Positions 1 to 11,930 of a stretch of 64,000 nucleotides of DNA are shown piece by piece. Source of the DNA: Bidens hawaiensis (lineage: Eukaryota > Streptophyta > Magnoliopsida > Asterales > Asteraceae). Every line of letters begins with the position of its first letter. Position 1 is the stretch's first letter. The position numbers and the translations under genes are program-made. The DNA is taken from contig JAIQDT010004225.1 in the NCBI GenBank assembly GCA_021521415.1, positions 1-64,000 on the forward strand, given 5' to 3'. Under the pieces are notes generated by a model that saw nothing but the letters and a program-made list of their open reading frames with translations, did no database searches and had not been told where the DNA came from.

Positions 1-375
1 CGCGCGCGCGCGCTCAGGCAATTACTCTGCGCCTCAGCGGGTCGCGCGCGCGCGCCCAGGCAATTACTCCGCGCCCCCAGGCGATTACTCTGCGCCACAG
101 CGGGTCGCGCGCGCGCCCAGGCAATTACTCTGCGCCTCAGCGGGTCGCGCGCTAGGCGCGCGCCCAGGCAATTACTCTGCGCCTCAGCGGGTCGCGCGCG
201 CGCCGCGCCCAGGCATTTACTCTGCGCCTCAGCGCGCTCGCGCGCGCCCCAAGCGATTACTCTGCGCCACAGCGGGTCGCGCGCAGGCGCCTAGGCAATT
301 ACTCTGCGCCTCAGCGGGTCGCGCGCGCGCGCCTAGGCAATTACTCTGCGCCTCAGCGGGTCGCGCGCGAGCGCG
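1..375. repeat. GC-rich tandem array, unit about 45 bp
   Basis: About eight imperfect copies of a unit made of an alternating CGCG tract followed by AGGCAATTACTCTGCGCC and TCAGCGGGTCG. Copies vary mainly in CG-tract length. The array runs off the left edge. It is the first of four successive arrays leading to an LTR, so it probably belongs to the 3' untranslated region of a Tat-type retrotransposon. Confidence 0.85.
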
Positions 376-382
376 CCCAGAC

Positions 383-880
383 ATGAAGGCAGAGCATGCT
401 CAAGCAAATAAGCATGCTCAAGCAATAAGCATGCTCAAGCAGCAAGCATGCTCAAGCATCAAGCATGCTCAAGCAGCAAGCATGCTCAAGCATCAAGCAT
501 GCTCAAGCAATAAGCATGCGCAATGCAGCAAGCATGCTCAAGCATCAAGCATGCTCAAGCAATAAGCATGCCCAAGCAATAAGCATGCTCAAGCATCAAG
601 CATGCTCAAGCAATAAGCATGCTCAAGCAGCAAGCATGCTCAAGCATCAAGCATGCTCAAGCAATAAATATGCCCATGCAATAAGCAAGCATGCTCAAGC
701 AGCAAGCATGCTCAAGCATCAAGCATGCTCAAGCAATAAGCATGCCCAAGCATCAAGCATGCTCAAGCAGCAAGCATGCTCAAGCATCAAGCATGCTCAA
801 GCAATAAGCATGCTCAAGCAGCAAGCATGCTCAAGCATCAAGCATGCTCAAGCATCAAGTACGCTCACGCATATCACATG
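383..880. repeat. 17-bp satellite-like array containing GCATGC
   Basis: About 28 copies of a 17-bp unit, AAGCATGCTCAAGCANN, in which the last two variable bases are GC, TC or AT. Every unit carries the palindrome GCATGC. The array is open in several frames only because 17 is not a multiple of 3 and the units lack stops; the predicted peptides are not taken as genes. Copies decay toward 880-940. Confidence 0.9.
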
Positions 881-1140
881 CTCACGCGTAACGCATGCTC
901 ACACATCACAGATGCTCACGCATCAAAATCTTTAGATTACGCGTCCCACGCGTATCAACTTCGGGTTCCGCATGCGCGCTCCCGGCGATCACTTCGCCAC
1001 AGCAGTTTGCATTCGCGCCACCGCATACAAGTTTTCGCATACATGTTTTCGCACTTCCTTTTACTAATTTGAGCATCAAATTAAAAAGAAAGCGAAGTAA
1101 AACATACATGCGTGAGCTCCAAGCTCAAACGCGTTGACGA

Positions 1141-1450
1141 GTCTTAACTCTAAAACGTCAGGGCCTTAGCCCAAAAATATGAGCTTTAGCTCAAACTTAA
1201 TGGTTGGGAATCCTCATAATATCCCGTATGGCTACGCGCCAAACTTAAGGGTTGGGGACCCTCATAATATCCCATACGGCTCCGCGCCATAGGCTGGGAA
1301 TCCTCACAATTTCCCATACGGCTCCGCGCCATAGGCTGGGAATCCTCACAATTTTCCCATACGGCTCCGCGCCATACTTAAAGGTTGGGAATCCTCAATT
1401 TCCCATACGGCTCCCCCGCCATACTTGAAGGTTGGGAATCCTCATAAACC
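1141..1450. repeat. Tandem array, unit about 50 bp
   Basis: About six copies of a unit containing GGTTGGGAATCCTCATAAT, then TCCCATACGGCTCCGCGCCA. It differs in sequence from the arrays on either side. Confidence 0.85.
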
Positions 1451-2235
1451 CGTCGGCCACGCGCCAGCTTTTATTATCATTACTTTCATTGCCCGTAAGA
1501 CGCCCCTGCGCGCAGGTTTCCATTATTATTACAGCCGTAAAGACGCCCCGCGCGCAGGTTTACATTATTATTACAGCCCGTAAGACGCTTCGCGCGCAGG
1601 CTACTATTATTATTAACAGCCTGTAAAACGCCCCGCGCGCAGGTTTCCATTATTATTACAGCCCGTAAGACGCCCCGCGCGCAGGTTTACATTATTATTA
1701 CAGCCGTAAGACGCTTCGCGCGCAGGCTACTGTTATTATTACAGCTTGTAAGTCGCCTCGCGCGCCAGCTCAGTTATTATTACAGCTCGTAAGTCGCCTC
1801 ACGCGCCAGCTCAGTTATTACTCTTAGCTCGTAAGACGCCTCTCGCGCGCAGGCTTTATTATTTTCAGCTCGTAAGACGCCTCTCGCGCGCAGGCTTTAT
1901 TATTTTCAGGTCGTAAGACGCCTCTCGCGCGCAGGCTTTATTATTTTCAGCTCGTAAGACGCCTCTCGCGCGCAGGCTTTATTATTTTCAGCTCGTAAGA
2001 CGCCTCTCGCGCGCAGGCTTTATTATTTTTAGCTCGTAAGACGCCTCTCGCGCGCAGGCTTTATTATTCTCATCTCGTAAGACGCCACTCGCGCGCAGGC
2101 TTCATTGCTCAGCTTGTAAGACGCCTCTCGTGCGCATGCTTTATTACCCAGCTTGTAAGACGCCTCTCGCGCGCAGGCTTTATTTCTCAGCTCGTAAGAC
2201 GCCTCTCGCGCGCAAGCTTTATTATCCTTATAACT
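1451..2235. repeat. Tandem array, unit about 42 bp
   Basis: About 18 copies of a unit with the core CGTAAGACGCCTCTCGCGCG, then CAGGCTTTATTATTTTCAG. The left half has TTACATTATTATTACAGC in place of the later spacer, so two subfamilies sit side by side. The minus-strand frame that is open across 2029-2262 is a by-product of the repeat. Confidence 0.88.
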
Positions 2236-2402
2236 CGACACCACCATTATCTTAAGGATCACAACGCGTCATCATCATGGAGAAAATCTCCCAGACTCAA
2301 GACAATAAAGATAAGGCCGAATAAAAGGGAAAAAAACCGCCCTAACACCTTATAAAGTCCAACGCTCCACCTAAGCGCTTGCGCGCCCAGGAGCAACGCT
2401 GG

Positions 2403-2415
2403 ACTTGGGGGGGCT
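2403..2415 (+). promoter_or_regulatory. Polypurine tract before an LTR
   Basis: ACTTGGGGGGGCT lies directly before a TG that starts an LTR-like sequence. The same kind of G run precedes the complete 3' LTR at 38578 in this window, which supports reading it as a plus-strand priming site. Confidence 0.6.
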
Positions 2416-2827
2416 TGTAGGGGTATGGTATTAAACCCGGTTTACAATCCTAAATTTATTATATTTGGTTTGTTTTATTATATGGGCTAATACATTTGTT
2501 ATTGGGCTGAGGAGGTTTGTGGAGGTAGCCCTAATTGGGCTAGGCCCATTAGGGTATCATGATGGTGGCCATGAGACTCTATATAAGGAGGTCTTCACCT
2601 CCTTATCAGGGGGTCATGCTCAGTAGGTGCCACCACCAGTTTTTGTGTCTGTGAACAAGAGATCTTCAAGATCATCTTAGCGGTCACCTCCACACCCCCA
2701 AAACGCCACTGCAGATCGCGAGCAGCCGGAGGAGAGGATCAGCAGACCAGGATGCGGTTCATTCATCTCGAAATCCGTGGAAGCTCCGTCATGGGTCAGG
2801 TCAGATTCCATTTCGTGCTTCGACACA
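2416..2827 (+). mobile_element. Probable 3' LTR of a Tat-like Ty3/gypsy element (right end approximate)
   Basis: Starts TGTAGGGGTATGG right after a polypurine tract and holds a TATA motif (TATATAAGG) near 2580, then GC-rich sequence. The right end is uncertain. A CA at 2826-2827 is one candidate, but the 5' LTR lies outside the window, so neither LTR identity nor target duplication can be tested. Together with the four upstream arrays it forms the 3' part of one element. Tandem repeats in the 3' UTR are a known trait of Tat/Ogre-type elements. Confidence 0.55.
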
Positions 2828-4106
2828 ATAGAACTTTGATAATTCCCATATATGTCTGGCTGCCTCAAAGCTTTTCTACATGCAACATCTTGATTATTAA
2901 GTATTTAAGTGTTTTTCTATTGTGGATGTATATGAAGTTCTAGGTAATTGGTGATTATATTTGTGTTCATTAATGTTTCATATTTAGTAGTACTTTTTCA
3001 TTGACTTATGTATACACAGATAAAATAATGTTATTGGGCTACAAGTTGTTTTACACAACAATGGCCCAAGAAATCAAATTAACACCACACACACCAACAG
3101 TCCAACACCACTAGTAAGGAATTAACCATGGTGAAGCCTGGAGATTGATGCAATAGCTCTTTCGTGAAAATTTTATGAAACATTTTACAATATTTTTATG
3201 TTATTGTTATATTTGTGTATATTACCGAACTAGCTAGCTAGACACTTGTCTTTGTAATGAAGTAAGCAATGTAATTGTAGAAGTGATATTTTTCAAATAT
3301 TTATGTTTATATCTTACAATAGTAAATATATGTTTTTATATTTATAAAAATCAAAAGTGAGAGTCAAAAAACTTTTTTAAAAATTGTAAAATCTCAAGAG
3401 AAACCCTTAGAATCACGACATGATATCGACATAGTTGACATATATATTTGCGATTTTACTTCGTACGTTTGTTTGATAACAATTTACAATTAGACTTTAG
3501 CTACCCGTCCTTTAACCTTCATGAAGGTCGCCCATACAATTTATGTGTGTTTTGTACCAGAATATTGATAGGGTCTCGTAAGGTTTTTTCAATGACATAT
3601 ACTAATGATTTTAAAAGAACAAAAAAGGAATTAAAAATAAAATAAGCAACCTATTCCCACCAATAGGGTGATAGGCATGAGAAGTGAGATGGTGAAATTT
3701 GGCTTATAAATTCAACTCAACTACACACAGTCATCCACATAAATGTATTTATAGCTTTCCCTCCCTTCTTCACTTCACTTCACTTCAAATCCCCTTTTTC
3801 TCTGCACTGAAAAGCCTTTGAAGAAAGAGCCTTGAGAAAGTGAACCAAATCCTTTCCTTAACTTTACACGCCTCCATATTTTCACACACCTCTCTCTCTC
3901 TCTGTCCACATTTAACTACCGTCAGTAACACATTTCCATTCACTCAACAACACACCCTCTTAAACTCCCAGTCTCCAAACCAAAACCCAACAAAATTCAA
4001 AGCTTTCTTGAAACCCAGCCTTTTTTTCAAGATTCTCAAAACAACATCATACCATCGTTTTTATTCAAATTCCTTTCTGGGTTTTGATCTTTGTGACAAA
4101 TCTTTA
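2828..4106. other. Upstream region of the YUCCA pseudogene; no gene seen
   Basis: AT-rich sequence without a convincing coding frame. A TATA-like GTATTTATAGC at about 3743 and a CT-rich leader (3880-3905) lie before the ATG at 4107 and are likely remnants of its promoter and 5' UTR. The frame of 4107 stays open upstream to about 3840, but it has no ATG there and the composition is leader-like. Confidence 0.5.
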
Positions 4107-6697
4107 ATGGGTTCTTGTGAAAAAGATAAACTCGTCATGAAATCTGCTGGTCCGATTATTGTGGGTGCTGGTCCTTCTGGCATAGCTGTTGCAGCTTGCC
4201 TTAAAGAAAACGGAGTCCCATCTCTTGTTCTTGAGAGAAGTGATTGCATTGCATCTTTATAGCAATACAAAACTTATGATCGGTTAAAGCTTCATCTTCC
4301 TAAACAGTTTTGTGAGCTTCCATTATTCGGGTACCCTAAAGATTTCCCAAAATACCCCTCCAAGAAACAATTGGTTTCCTACATGGAGGCTTATGCTGAC
4401 CACTTTGACATCAAGCCAAAGTTTAACCAGTCTGTAACTAATGCTGAGTTTGACTTTGAAGACAAGGTTTGGAGGGTGGAAACACAGGATTGTGTTTATG
4501 AGTCACGGTGGTTAGTGGTGGCTACCGGAGAGAATGCGGAGGCGGTGGTGCCGGAGATTCAAGGGATTGAGAAGTTTGAAGGGGTGGTTAGGCATACAAG
4601 TGAGTATAAGAGTGGTTGTGAGTTTAGGGGGCAAAGGGTTTTGGTTGTTGGTTGTGGGAATTCGGGTATGGAGGTTAGTTTGGACCTTTGCCGGTACAAT
4701 GCAAACCCTTTTATGGTGGTTAGAAACTCGGTGAGTTCGTAATTGTAACACGATTCTTTTCTGTGTGGTTTTAGTTAAGGAACGGTAAAGTTGTCGTCGT
4801 GTGACTGTTTTGAGTAATAGAAACAACAACAAATGGTAATAATTATAATATCTTGAGTTTATGGTTAGGGTGTTATTGCTCTAAGGGGGTGTTTAGGATT
4901 GCTTATTTTCATCAATTTATAACTTATTAACTTTTTGAAAAATAATAAAGTGTCTGGGATTACTTATATCTACGAGGAAAAGTTTATAAGTTAAAATATT
5001 GTAACTTATTAACTTAATAAAAAGTTATAAAGATAAAATATTGAATCCAAAAACCCTAAGTTTCTATGTAAGTAAATCCCATTTGCCTTTTAGTTCACTT
5101 TTTCAAAATGGGTATTTTTATTATTTAAGTTCGAGAAAATATTAGTCAAAATAGTTTTTGAAATCAATAAGTATGTGTACCACATGCTTAAAAAGCTAGT
5201 ACATTGAACTTTAATTAAGTGTTTTGACTTTTGGAGTTATTTATGTTGTTTTAAACTTTTAATGCAATTGTAGGTTCATGTTCTACCTAGAGAGATGTTT
5301 GGGTTGACAACATTTGGAATAGCTATGGTGCTTCTTAAATGGCTACCTCTAAGGGTGGTGGATAGATTGATCTTGTTTATGGCCAATTTAACACTAGGAA
5401 ACACCGAAAAACTCGGTTCGAGCTCAAAAATGCAACCGGAAAGACGCCGGTGCTCGACACCGGAGCTTTATCTCTAATCAAATCCGGTAACATCAAGGTA
5501 ACTATCGAAAGATTCCCTGACACATAGGTTTATGACTTATGAGTTGTACAATGCAAATATATTTTAACTTTTGTTGTGATTTATTGGAATGTTTGTAGGT
5601 TGTGGAGCAAGGAGTGAGAGAAATCACTAGAAATGGAGCCAAATTTATGGATGGTCAACAAATTGCATTTGACTCTATTGTATTGGCAACAGGATACAAG
5701 AGCAATGTGCCATTTTGGCTTTAAGGTAGATTTCATGACACCAATAATGAAGCAATTTCTTGTAATTCTATATTTTATAATATAAATAAATTCATCATGA
5801 TAATCATTTTAGGGATAGTAATATGTTAAAATAGCATTTATTTATTTTATTTACCTTCATAGTTATCAACTATCTTAATATATGTCATTATCTTAAAATG
5901 ATTATTTTAAATTTTTAAATGAAATTTATCTAATTAATTTTATCTTATTCCCATTCTCACATCACTTTCCAAGCCTTACACATTAAGAAGCCTACAAAAT
6001 GGTTTTTGGTGAGCAAAAAGGTGAAAAACTGGTAGCATTTGTTTGGAGGATTCTCAATCTCTTAACATTTTTGTTGTCATCTTATGATAAGTTACTATCA
6101 TCAACTATTTTCATGATTATATCTCTCATATTGTATCTTTTTTTTCCTTCATAAAAATGGTTTTTAAGAAATTACGATATAAATTGAGTTTCTAAATCAA
6201 GAGTAATGTACACATTTGGATGCGAATTATACACATCATATTAGCACTACTATTCTGGTTATAGTAATTTTAGTTCTGGAATAAGGTTAAGCATATAAAA
6301 TATTCTTCTTCTGATGTTTTCTGGAGAAAGAATCCGAATTGAAAAGTGTTGAGCTTATAATGATCTCATTATTTTGTCCTGCATAGTAAGTTTTGTCATT
6401 GAGTAGGACCCACATATTTTAATCATATGTGCACTTATTTTTTATTTTGTATAAAAATATACTTTTACATTTTTATGTTCTAATTATCATTTCTACATGA
6501 TACAGGGTAGTGATATTTTTACCGATGATGGAATGCCGAAAACGCCATTTCCAAATGGATGGAAAGGGGAGAACGGGTTGTATACAGTTGGGTTTACTCG
6601 AAGAGGTCTTCTTGGCACAACATGTGATGCGCTTAAAATTGCAAATGAAGTTACACGTCAGTGGAGCATGCAAAGTGTGATTCTAAGCACGAATTAG
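4107..6697 (+). pseudogene. YUC: YUCCA-type flavin monooxygenase pseudogene (YUC4-like)
   Basis: YUCCA enzymes convert indole-3-pyruvate to auxin (IAA) using FAD and NADPH. Four exons can be followed by splice signals: 4107-4730, 5274-5497, 5599-5725, 6506-6697. Exon 1 has the FAD motif GAGPSG (residues 20-25), the FMO-type stretch from FEG to HTSEYKSG, and the NADPH motif GCGNSG. Exon 3 has [10 protein letters not shown] and exon 4 ends with [11 protein letters not shown]. The closest family memory is the YUC1/YUC4 group. At least three lesions are visible. A TAG at 4260-4262 (codon 52) sits where the family has Trp. Exon 2 has a frame-shifting deletion near 5420 that loses about nine residues of the usual LGLRRPxxGP stretch, and the frame resumes at [14 protein letters not shown]. 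One extra T at about 5722 creates a TAA just before the exon 3 donor. Introns are kept, so this is a decayed gene and not a processed copy. Confidence 0.9.
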
Positions 6698-7325
6698 GGT
6701 CAAAGTGATGTAACGATATTGGAATAAAAATGAAAACAAAAGATGATAAAATAGTGTTTTATTTTTATTTAGTTGGTGTAGGGGCATTGTGGTACTTTAC
6801 TAAGAAGGGTTAGTTTCTTGTTCAAATGTTTTACCAAACAACATTGTCTTTTAGGTTGTTCAAAATTTCTGATGTTCTTTGGTAGTGGTGGGGTTGAATT
6901 TGTACATTAACAAGTTTTTGTAATTTACTCTTGGATTTCATGTCCTCATGCAATTGTTTTATTTGCATTTTATTCTCTACAATGTAAAATCGTATATTAA
7001 TAATGTTGCGACTTGTATTCTATAACATACTATATTATACGATACGAATTTTAATTGTGGATATAAATGGTAATTAAAGGGAGAGCAAACAACGACATGA
7101 AGTAAACACACTCATATTACAACTTGAACGACAATGTTAAGCAGTGAACTTCAGGTTCAAACAGTCAGCCGCACGGTAGAACCAACATAACCTGGATCAA
7201 ATGCTTAAACGAATTCTCACATAAACAAAGCAAATTAAAATTGGATTGTAAATGTGTAATATAATATAGCGAATAGAAAAAGAAAACTAAAGTACAGATT
7301 AAAGTAGTTTCTGAATTCTTTTGAC
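6698..7325. other. Intergenic, nothing recognised
   Basis: AT-rich sequence after the YUCCA pseudogene, probably including its old 3' UTR. No coding frame or repeat is supported. Confidence 0.5.
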
Positions 7326-7328
7326 TAA

Positions 7329-8160
7329 GGCTGAGGGGTGTGGGGCGCAATCCTGGGCGCGAGAGCCCCTCCGCTCGCGCCTCGGGGCGCTAACCCCACA
7401 CCACCGGGGCGCGAGCGCGGAAATCCAGGCAGGCGTGAGTGTGGTCGCGGGAGAAGAGAGAGGAAAAGCTGGTGGGCTCGAGAGAAAGAGCCGTTGGAGC
7501 TCAATATTTTTTTTAAAAAAAACCTTAAAACCCTTATATAATATCCCAAACTCCTATATAATACCCCATTTCATCTATAAAATACCCCATTTCGCCCATA
7601 TCAATCACCACAACTTCAAAATAAAACCCAAAATCAACCCATCTTCCCAACATGACGTTAGAAGACGAGGGCAAAGCTATCTGCCAAAACTACCAAGGTG
7701 ACATTCCGCCACAACCGTCCACAATCAGTGATCAACAAAAACTTCATAACATAGCAAATATCAAGAGCCGTGAGATACACGGGGATCTTCGACATGAGTT
7801 GGTTGAACATTTGTGGGCGAGGCGACCCGATGATCTTGTATTAGATTAGTGTTATTATTAAGTATTATTGTTTGTTTAATTTTTAGTATGTTTTTTTTGT
7901 AATTTGAATTTTAAAAAAAATGTGTGTTTTTTTAAATAATTTATGAGTTTTTTTAATAATACGTTTTTTTAATACATTTATAAAAAATAAAAAAAAAATC
8001 CGCTGGAGCCCCTGCTGGAGCCCCTCCACACCAGGGCCAGGGGCTCCAGCGGGGGCTCCAACACCCACCTTATCCAGTTTCTCTCTCTGCCACACGTCAC
8101 AATATTATTGGCTGGAGCCCCCACTCGCGCCCCCGTTAGAGCCCCCCACACCCCTCAGCC
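7329..8160 (+). mobile_element. PIF/Harbinger non-autonomous element, 832 bp, TSD TAA
   Basis: Perfect 17-bp terminal inverted repeats GGCTGAGGGGTGTGGGG (7329-7345) and its complement (8144-8160), flanked by TAA at 7326-7328 and 8161-8163. A 3-bp TAA/TTA duplication is diagnostic of PIF/Harbinger. The ends are GC-rich and the middle AT-rich. It keeps a short piece of transposase coding sequence, so it is an internal deletion derivative. Confidence 0.88.
7652..7849 (+). pseudogene. C-terminal remnant of a Harbinger-type transposase
   Basis: A 65-residue frame. It starts MTLEDEGKAICQ, resembling the N-(M/I)-I-EDE-x-(K/R)-AIC stretch near the end of plant Harbinger nucleases. It ends with IHGDLRHELVEHLWARR, matching the typical C-terminal HxxLRxDLVEHLWxR. 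The DDE catalytic core is missing. It lies inside the TIR-bounded element, which explains its origin. Confidence 0.72.
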
Positions 8161-8163
8161 TAA

Positions 8164-8857
8164 TGAAAAGGATGATTCACCTTTTAATAAAAAAGAGGAG
8201 AAACAGTTTTATAGTTATCATATATAAGTAAAAGCATCCAAATAAGTCCAAAAATAACCTTTAAGATCTTATTAGAATATAACTTTAGCAAATGATGGAT
8301 ACTACTTTTGTGAAAAAGAACAAACGTTGGACTCCAAGAGACCAAGAATCAACCAAACACACAACCAACCAAACATAGATTATATCTTTATCCATACTTG
8401 TAACTAAAGTTAAATGTTTTATTGATGTTTTAATTAGGGATTTGGTGCATGTCAATGGATCATGATTCACTCGTTATCTTCCTAGCCATTATTGTTAAAT
8501 CAAAATCCATCCCTTTCAACTAAGTTGATAGCTTTTGTTAAGAAAAAAAAAAGCTTAGGCAATTAAGAAATAGCAAAATTCATTCCCGCAAATAACTTTA
8601 CCGGTATAAAAGGCCATTATCCATCCCTATTATACACCAACATGAAAGAAAAATTGTTGAACGATAATGCGGAATTAAGAATCAATTCAACACCAAAGAT
8701 AAACGATTGAATCAAGAACAATGAATTTAACGAAAACAAAAGCTTCACTGAATTAGAGTTTCAAAACGTTATATGTTTAAAAGAATAAAGAGAACTGAAA
8801 GAATACCTAACAAGTCCTAATTCTATTGTCTATTTGGAAAGAGGATTGTTATGTAGG
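8164..8857. other. Intergenic, nothing recognised
   Basis: AT-rich sequence with no supported gene, RNA or repeat boundary. Confidence 0.4.
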
Positions 8858-9150
8858 GGGGAGTATAGAATGAAAACTCATTTGAATTGTGAAAACCCGT
8901 GAAAACCCTATGTGACATCGTTTTCTTTTCTTTTCTTTTTTTTTTGCACGTAATATATGTTGTAACATTTAATACAAAACATCGAAACATAAAAAAATTT
9001 TGTTTTGCTATTTTTTAACATTTTTTTACTAATTTTTTTATATGTTTTCAGGAGAGAGAAAAAGTTATATTTAAATTTATATTTTTTATTAACTTTAATT
9101 GTGGACCACATGATTCAAACTTAAATTAGAAACATGTGGTTAAGAATGAG
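8858..9150. mobile_element. Truncated copy of the MITE at 52640
   Basis: Closely similar over about 290 bp to 52640-52925: shared GTGAAAACCCTATGT, GTAATATATGTTGTAACATT and TTTTCAGGAGAGAGAAAAAG in the same order. The right terminal repeat seen in the 52.6 kb copy is missing here, and a short local duplication of the AAACATG..TTCAAACTT segment follows. Confidence 0.7.
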
Positions 9151-9660
9151 TTTACTAATTAAAAACATGATTCAAACTTTGTTTGGTATCCCTATTTTAT
9201 TGGTCGCGCCAAAATCTTAACTACAATATTTCTTAAAAACATTAGTTAGCCATCAATCCATCATACAAGATGTTGCTGAAAACTATTTTAATTATAAAAA
9301 GTGTTGGATTAATTTCAAGATTTTGTCTTCCAATTATAGTAGTTAGCCAATACTGCCCTAAAATAGGCTTTTAGCCATTGACGGTTAAACGGTAAAAAAA
9401 GTTAGCCTTAATCGATCAAATTTCCAAACATTTTTTTTAACAGCCAACGAATTTTGCAAAATGGTTACTGGCTAAATTGACCATATTTGGACACACTCGT
9501 CTTTCGATCTGAGGAAGACTCTCACCTAAGGTCAACACCGTGAACACTCACTCGAAGTTACGGCAATGCGGTGAGATAAAAAGTTCAGTTTAAATATCCA
9601 ACTAGTAACGTCATCTACTCCCATAGTCTTCCATCTTCACCTTACGCTGCCGAAACTTAG
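9151..9660. other. Intergenic, nothing recognised
   Basis: AT-rich sequence without supported features. The peptide frames here are short and of low complexity. Confidence 0.4.
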
Positions 9661-9667
9661 GTAGCAT

Positions 9668-10360
9668 TTGGTATGCAGGAATGGGAGGTGGAATGGAATA
9701 GACCATTATGAAGGAATGAAGAAAAGTGTGTTTGGTTGGTTAAAGGAATGGAATCACTCATTACCTTATTCATTTCATTCTCTCTAAAACACCTCAAATT
9801 CATTCCATTCACCCCCCCTCCTTGTTTTTTTTCATTCCATCCTCTCTTTCACCCTACTCATCTACATCACTATTATCATCGATCACCATCACCAACGCCA
9901 CCTCTACCACCGCCTCCCACAACCAGCCCCACCCCCGCCGCCGCCGACCACCGCCGTCGCCTCCGACCACCGCTGTCGACGCCGACTACTGCCGCCACAT
10001 TAACCATCCACAACCACCACCGCCACCCACCACCTCCCACTACCACCACCGTCGCCCCTTCTGTTACCGCCAACTACCGCCACTGCCATACCACCTGCAC
10101 CGTCACTGATCACCGCCAACCACCATCACCAATCACCTCCCACTCTCGCCACCGCCTCCCACCACCACTACCGCCACCACCGCTTACCTCCAATTTTATT
10201 TTGTTCCTTTTTTTTTGCCTAACTAACAACATTAATTAATTATTCATTTCATTAAATTTTAGTTTTCTAGATGACAACCAAACAAGACAATGAAATGATA
10301 ATGATCCATTTCATTTCTTTGTTTATTCCATTCTCCCATGCATTCCATTCACTCGTCAAA
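9668..10360. mobile_element. MITE-like element with GGAATG ends and CCNCCN core
   Basis: The left end ATTTGGTATGCAGGAATGGG and the complement of the right end (GAATGGAATGCATGGGAGAATGG) form an imperfect inverted repeat rich in GGAATG. Both sides also carry a TTTGGTTGG / CCAACCAAA-like motif. The core (9840-10190) is a CCACC/CCGCC-rich low-complexity stretch. Its Pro/His/Thr-rich frames look like repeat artefacts. No clear target duplication was found. Confidence 0.45.
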
Positions 10361-10740
10361 TATTGACCGCAGGGAACAAAAGGCGTATGAGAACCGTAGT
10401 AACTCTAGTATGTTACGTTCTTAATTAGCTCACACTTTTTTCAAAATTTGTATTTAATTTCAAACAACTAAATTTGTAACAACCCTTTTCAGGGTTATAT
10501 AACTTTAAAACAAATAAAACTTCTATAATGTGACATTATTAAGCAAGTCTATTGAAGATGAAAAAATGACGAATACATATTAATTGCCGTTAATTTCAAG
10601 CACGTTTATATTTACAGTTACCATATACAGGAACAAGTTATGAATGTATCAACTCTAGTTTTATGAATTAACATATTTTATTTGAAAGTAACATCTATCC
10701 CACTTTTTTTAATTTTGATATTTTGTCCTAAGTACATGAA

Positions 10741-11215
10741 ACTTGGGCGTAAATGAGATAAATGAGACGGGTTGTGCCTGAGCCAACATAAGTTCGAGCT
10801 TGCTCGTTTTTAAGCTTTAATTCAAAAGCTTGAAATCTCGGCTTATTTATTGAGATCTAACTATTTTATATATTGACATTTCATTTTATGTATAATTATA
10901 ATTGTAATTTTTTATATAGTATAATTAAATGTTCTTTATTTATTCTTAAATACATAGTTTAATTATTATCTTGTAATATGTTTATTATGTAAATACATAT
11001 TTAAAAATTAAATATATAACTTGTTTGTTTAGACTCGCGAGCAAACCCAAGTTTGATATTCAAGGCCTGTGCTCGATCTCATTATTTAATGTGTTCAGTC
11101 TCAAACTTGTTTGAACTCAGCTCGATTTATGATTTTAGCAAGTCGCTCTTAAGTAACTTACGAATGGCTTGACTTACGAATGGCTTGACTCGTTTGTATC
11201 TTGCCTATACATTTA
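10741..11215. repeat. Dispersed GAGCTCG-rich repeat, copy 1
   Basis: The ends are rich in GAGCTTGCTCG, GCTCGATCTC and AACTCAGCTCGA motifs and the middle is AT-rich. It resembles 27160-27658. Probably an old non-autonomous transposon; ends are not defined. Confidence 0.4.
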
Positions 11216-11276
11216 TTGCGTATAAAATTGTAAAAATACAAACAAATGTCTAGTTTTCTTGTAAAAGATTTAACAA

Positions 11277-11930
11277 CTAAATTAAAGTAAAAAAAAGGTA
11301 AAAAGGTAAGAAAAATGGAGTGTTATATAATATCTGGTGGTTATTTGTTAGTGACGAAAAGTATGTGGTCCGTACATGGGCGCGCCACGCGTGTGAATGC
11401 CCAAAAGAGGGAACTCTGTGGAAGCGTGTCCACTGCAAGGTCCATGTACCCGAGTTTAGCAAAGCCAATGATAGTAAAGCCTTTACCCCTTTTGCTGTCG
11501 TCACCATGACTGAATGAAGAGAAAGCCTATTAACCTCTCTAAATCAAACAAACCCCACATCTATTTAGCATTTTCATGTTTGTCAAATTATTTTTCTAAT
11601 TTATTATTTTAAAAGTTTTTACAAGCGAGTACGGGCGTTTTCACAAAAGCTCGACAAAAATCCAATCGGCCGTTGACAGCTCACACACTCCATTTTAACA
11701 CGCAAAGACCAGCGTCGTCTATCCGTGAACCCGTCCCTCGACACCATTATCCTCACACAAGCATTCTCTCCCTCTCTTCTTTCGGCGGGTATAAACACGG
11801 TAAACACTCTGAACAGATTCTTTCGTGGGGTACCTGCAGACTGCCCGCAGTGTAGCCGCTTGAGTTACCCAATCTACGAGGCGCTACCCTTGAACAACCC
11901 CCCCCCCCCCCCCCCCAACCCACCAAAAGA
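11277..11930. other. Unassigned stretch of higher complexity
   Basis: Two blocks (11340-11517 and 11620-11890) are less AT-rich than their surroundings and hold frames of 60-97 residues on both strands, none of a known family. A run of 18 C at 11899 interrupts one. They could be exon or leader fragments or an old repeat; I cannot choose. Confidence 0.25.

Noticed and set aside
1..400. CRISPR-like regular repeats
   Set aside because: Spacers are not unique and the genome is plant nuclear; these are tandem arrays.
383..935. Open frames of 60-156 residues with KHAQA and MLKQQACSS repeats
   Set aside because: They are readings of a 17-bp tandem array; the frame is open only because the repeat lacks stops.
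9736..10239. Pro/His/Thr-rich 167-residue frame
   Set aside because: Low-complexity CCACC/CCGCC core of a MITE; open in two frames and on the other strand.
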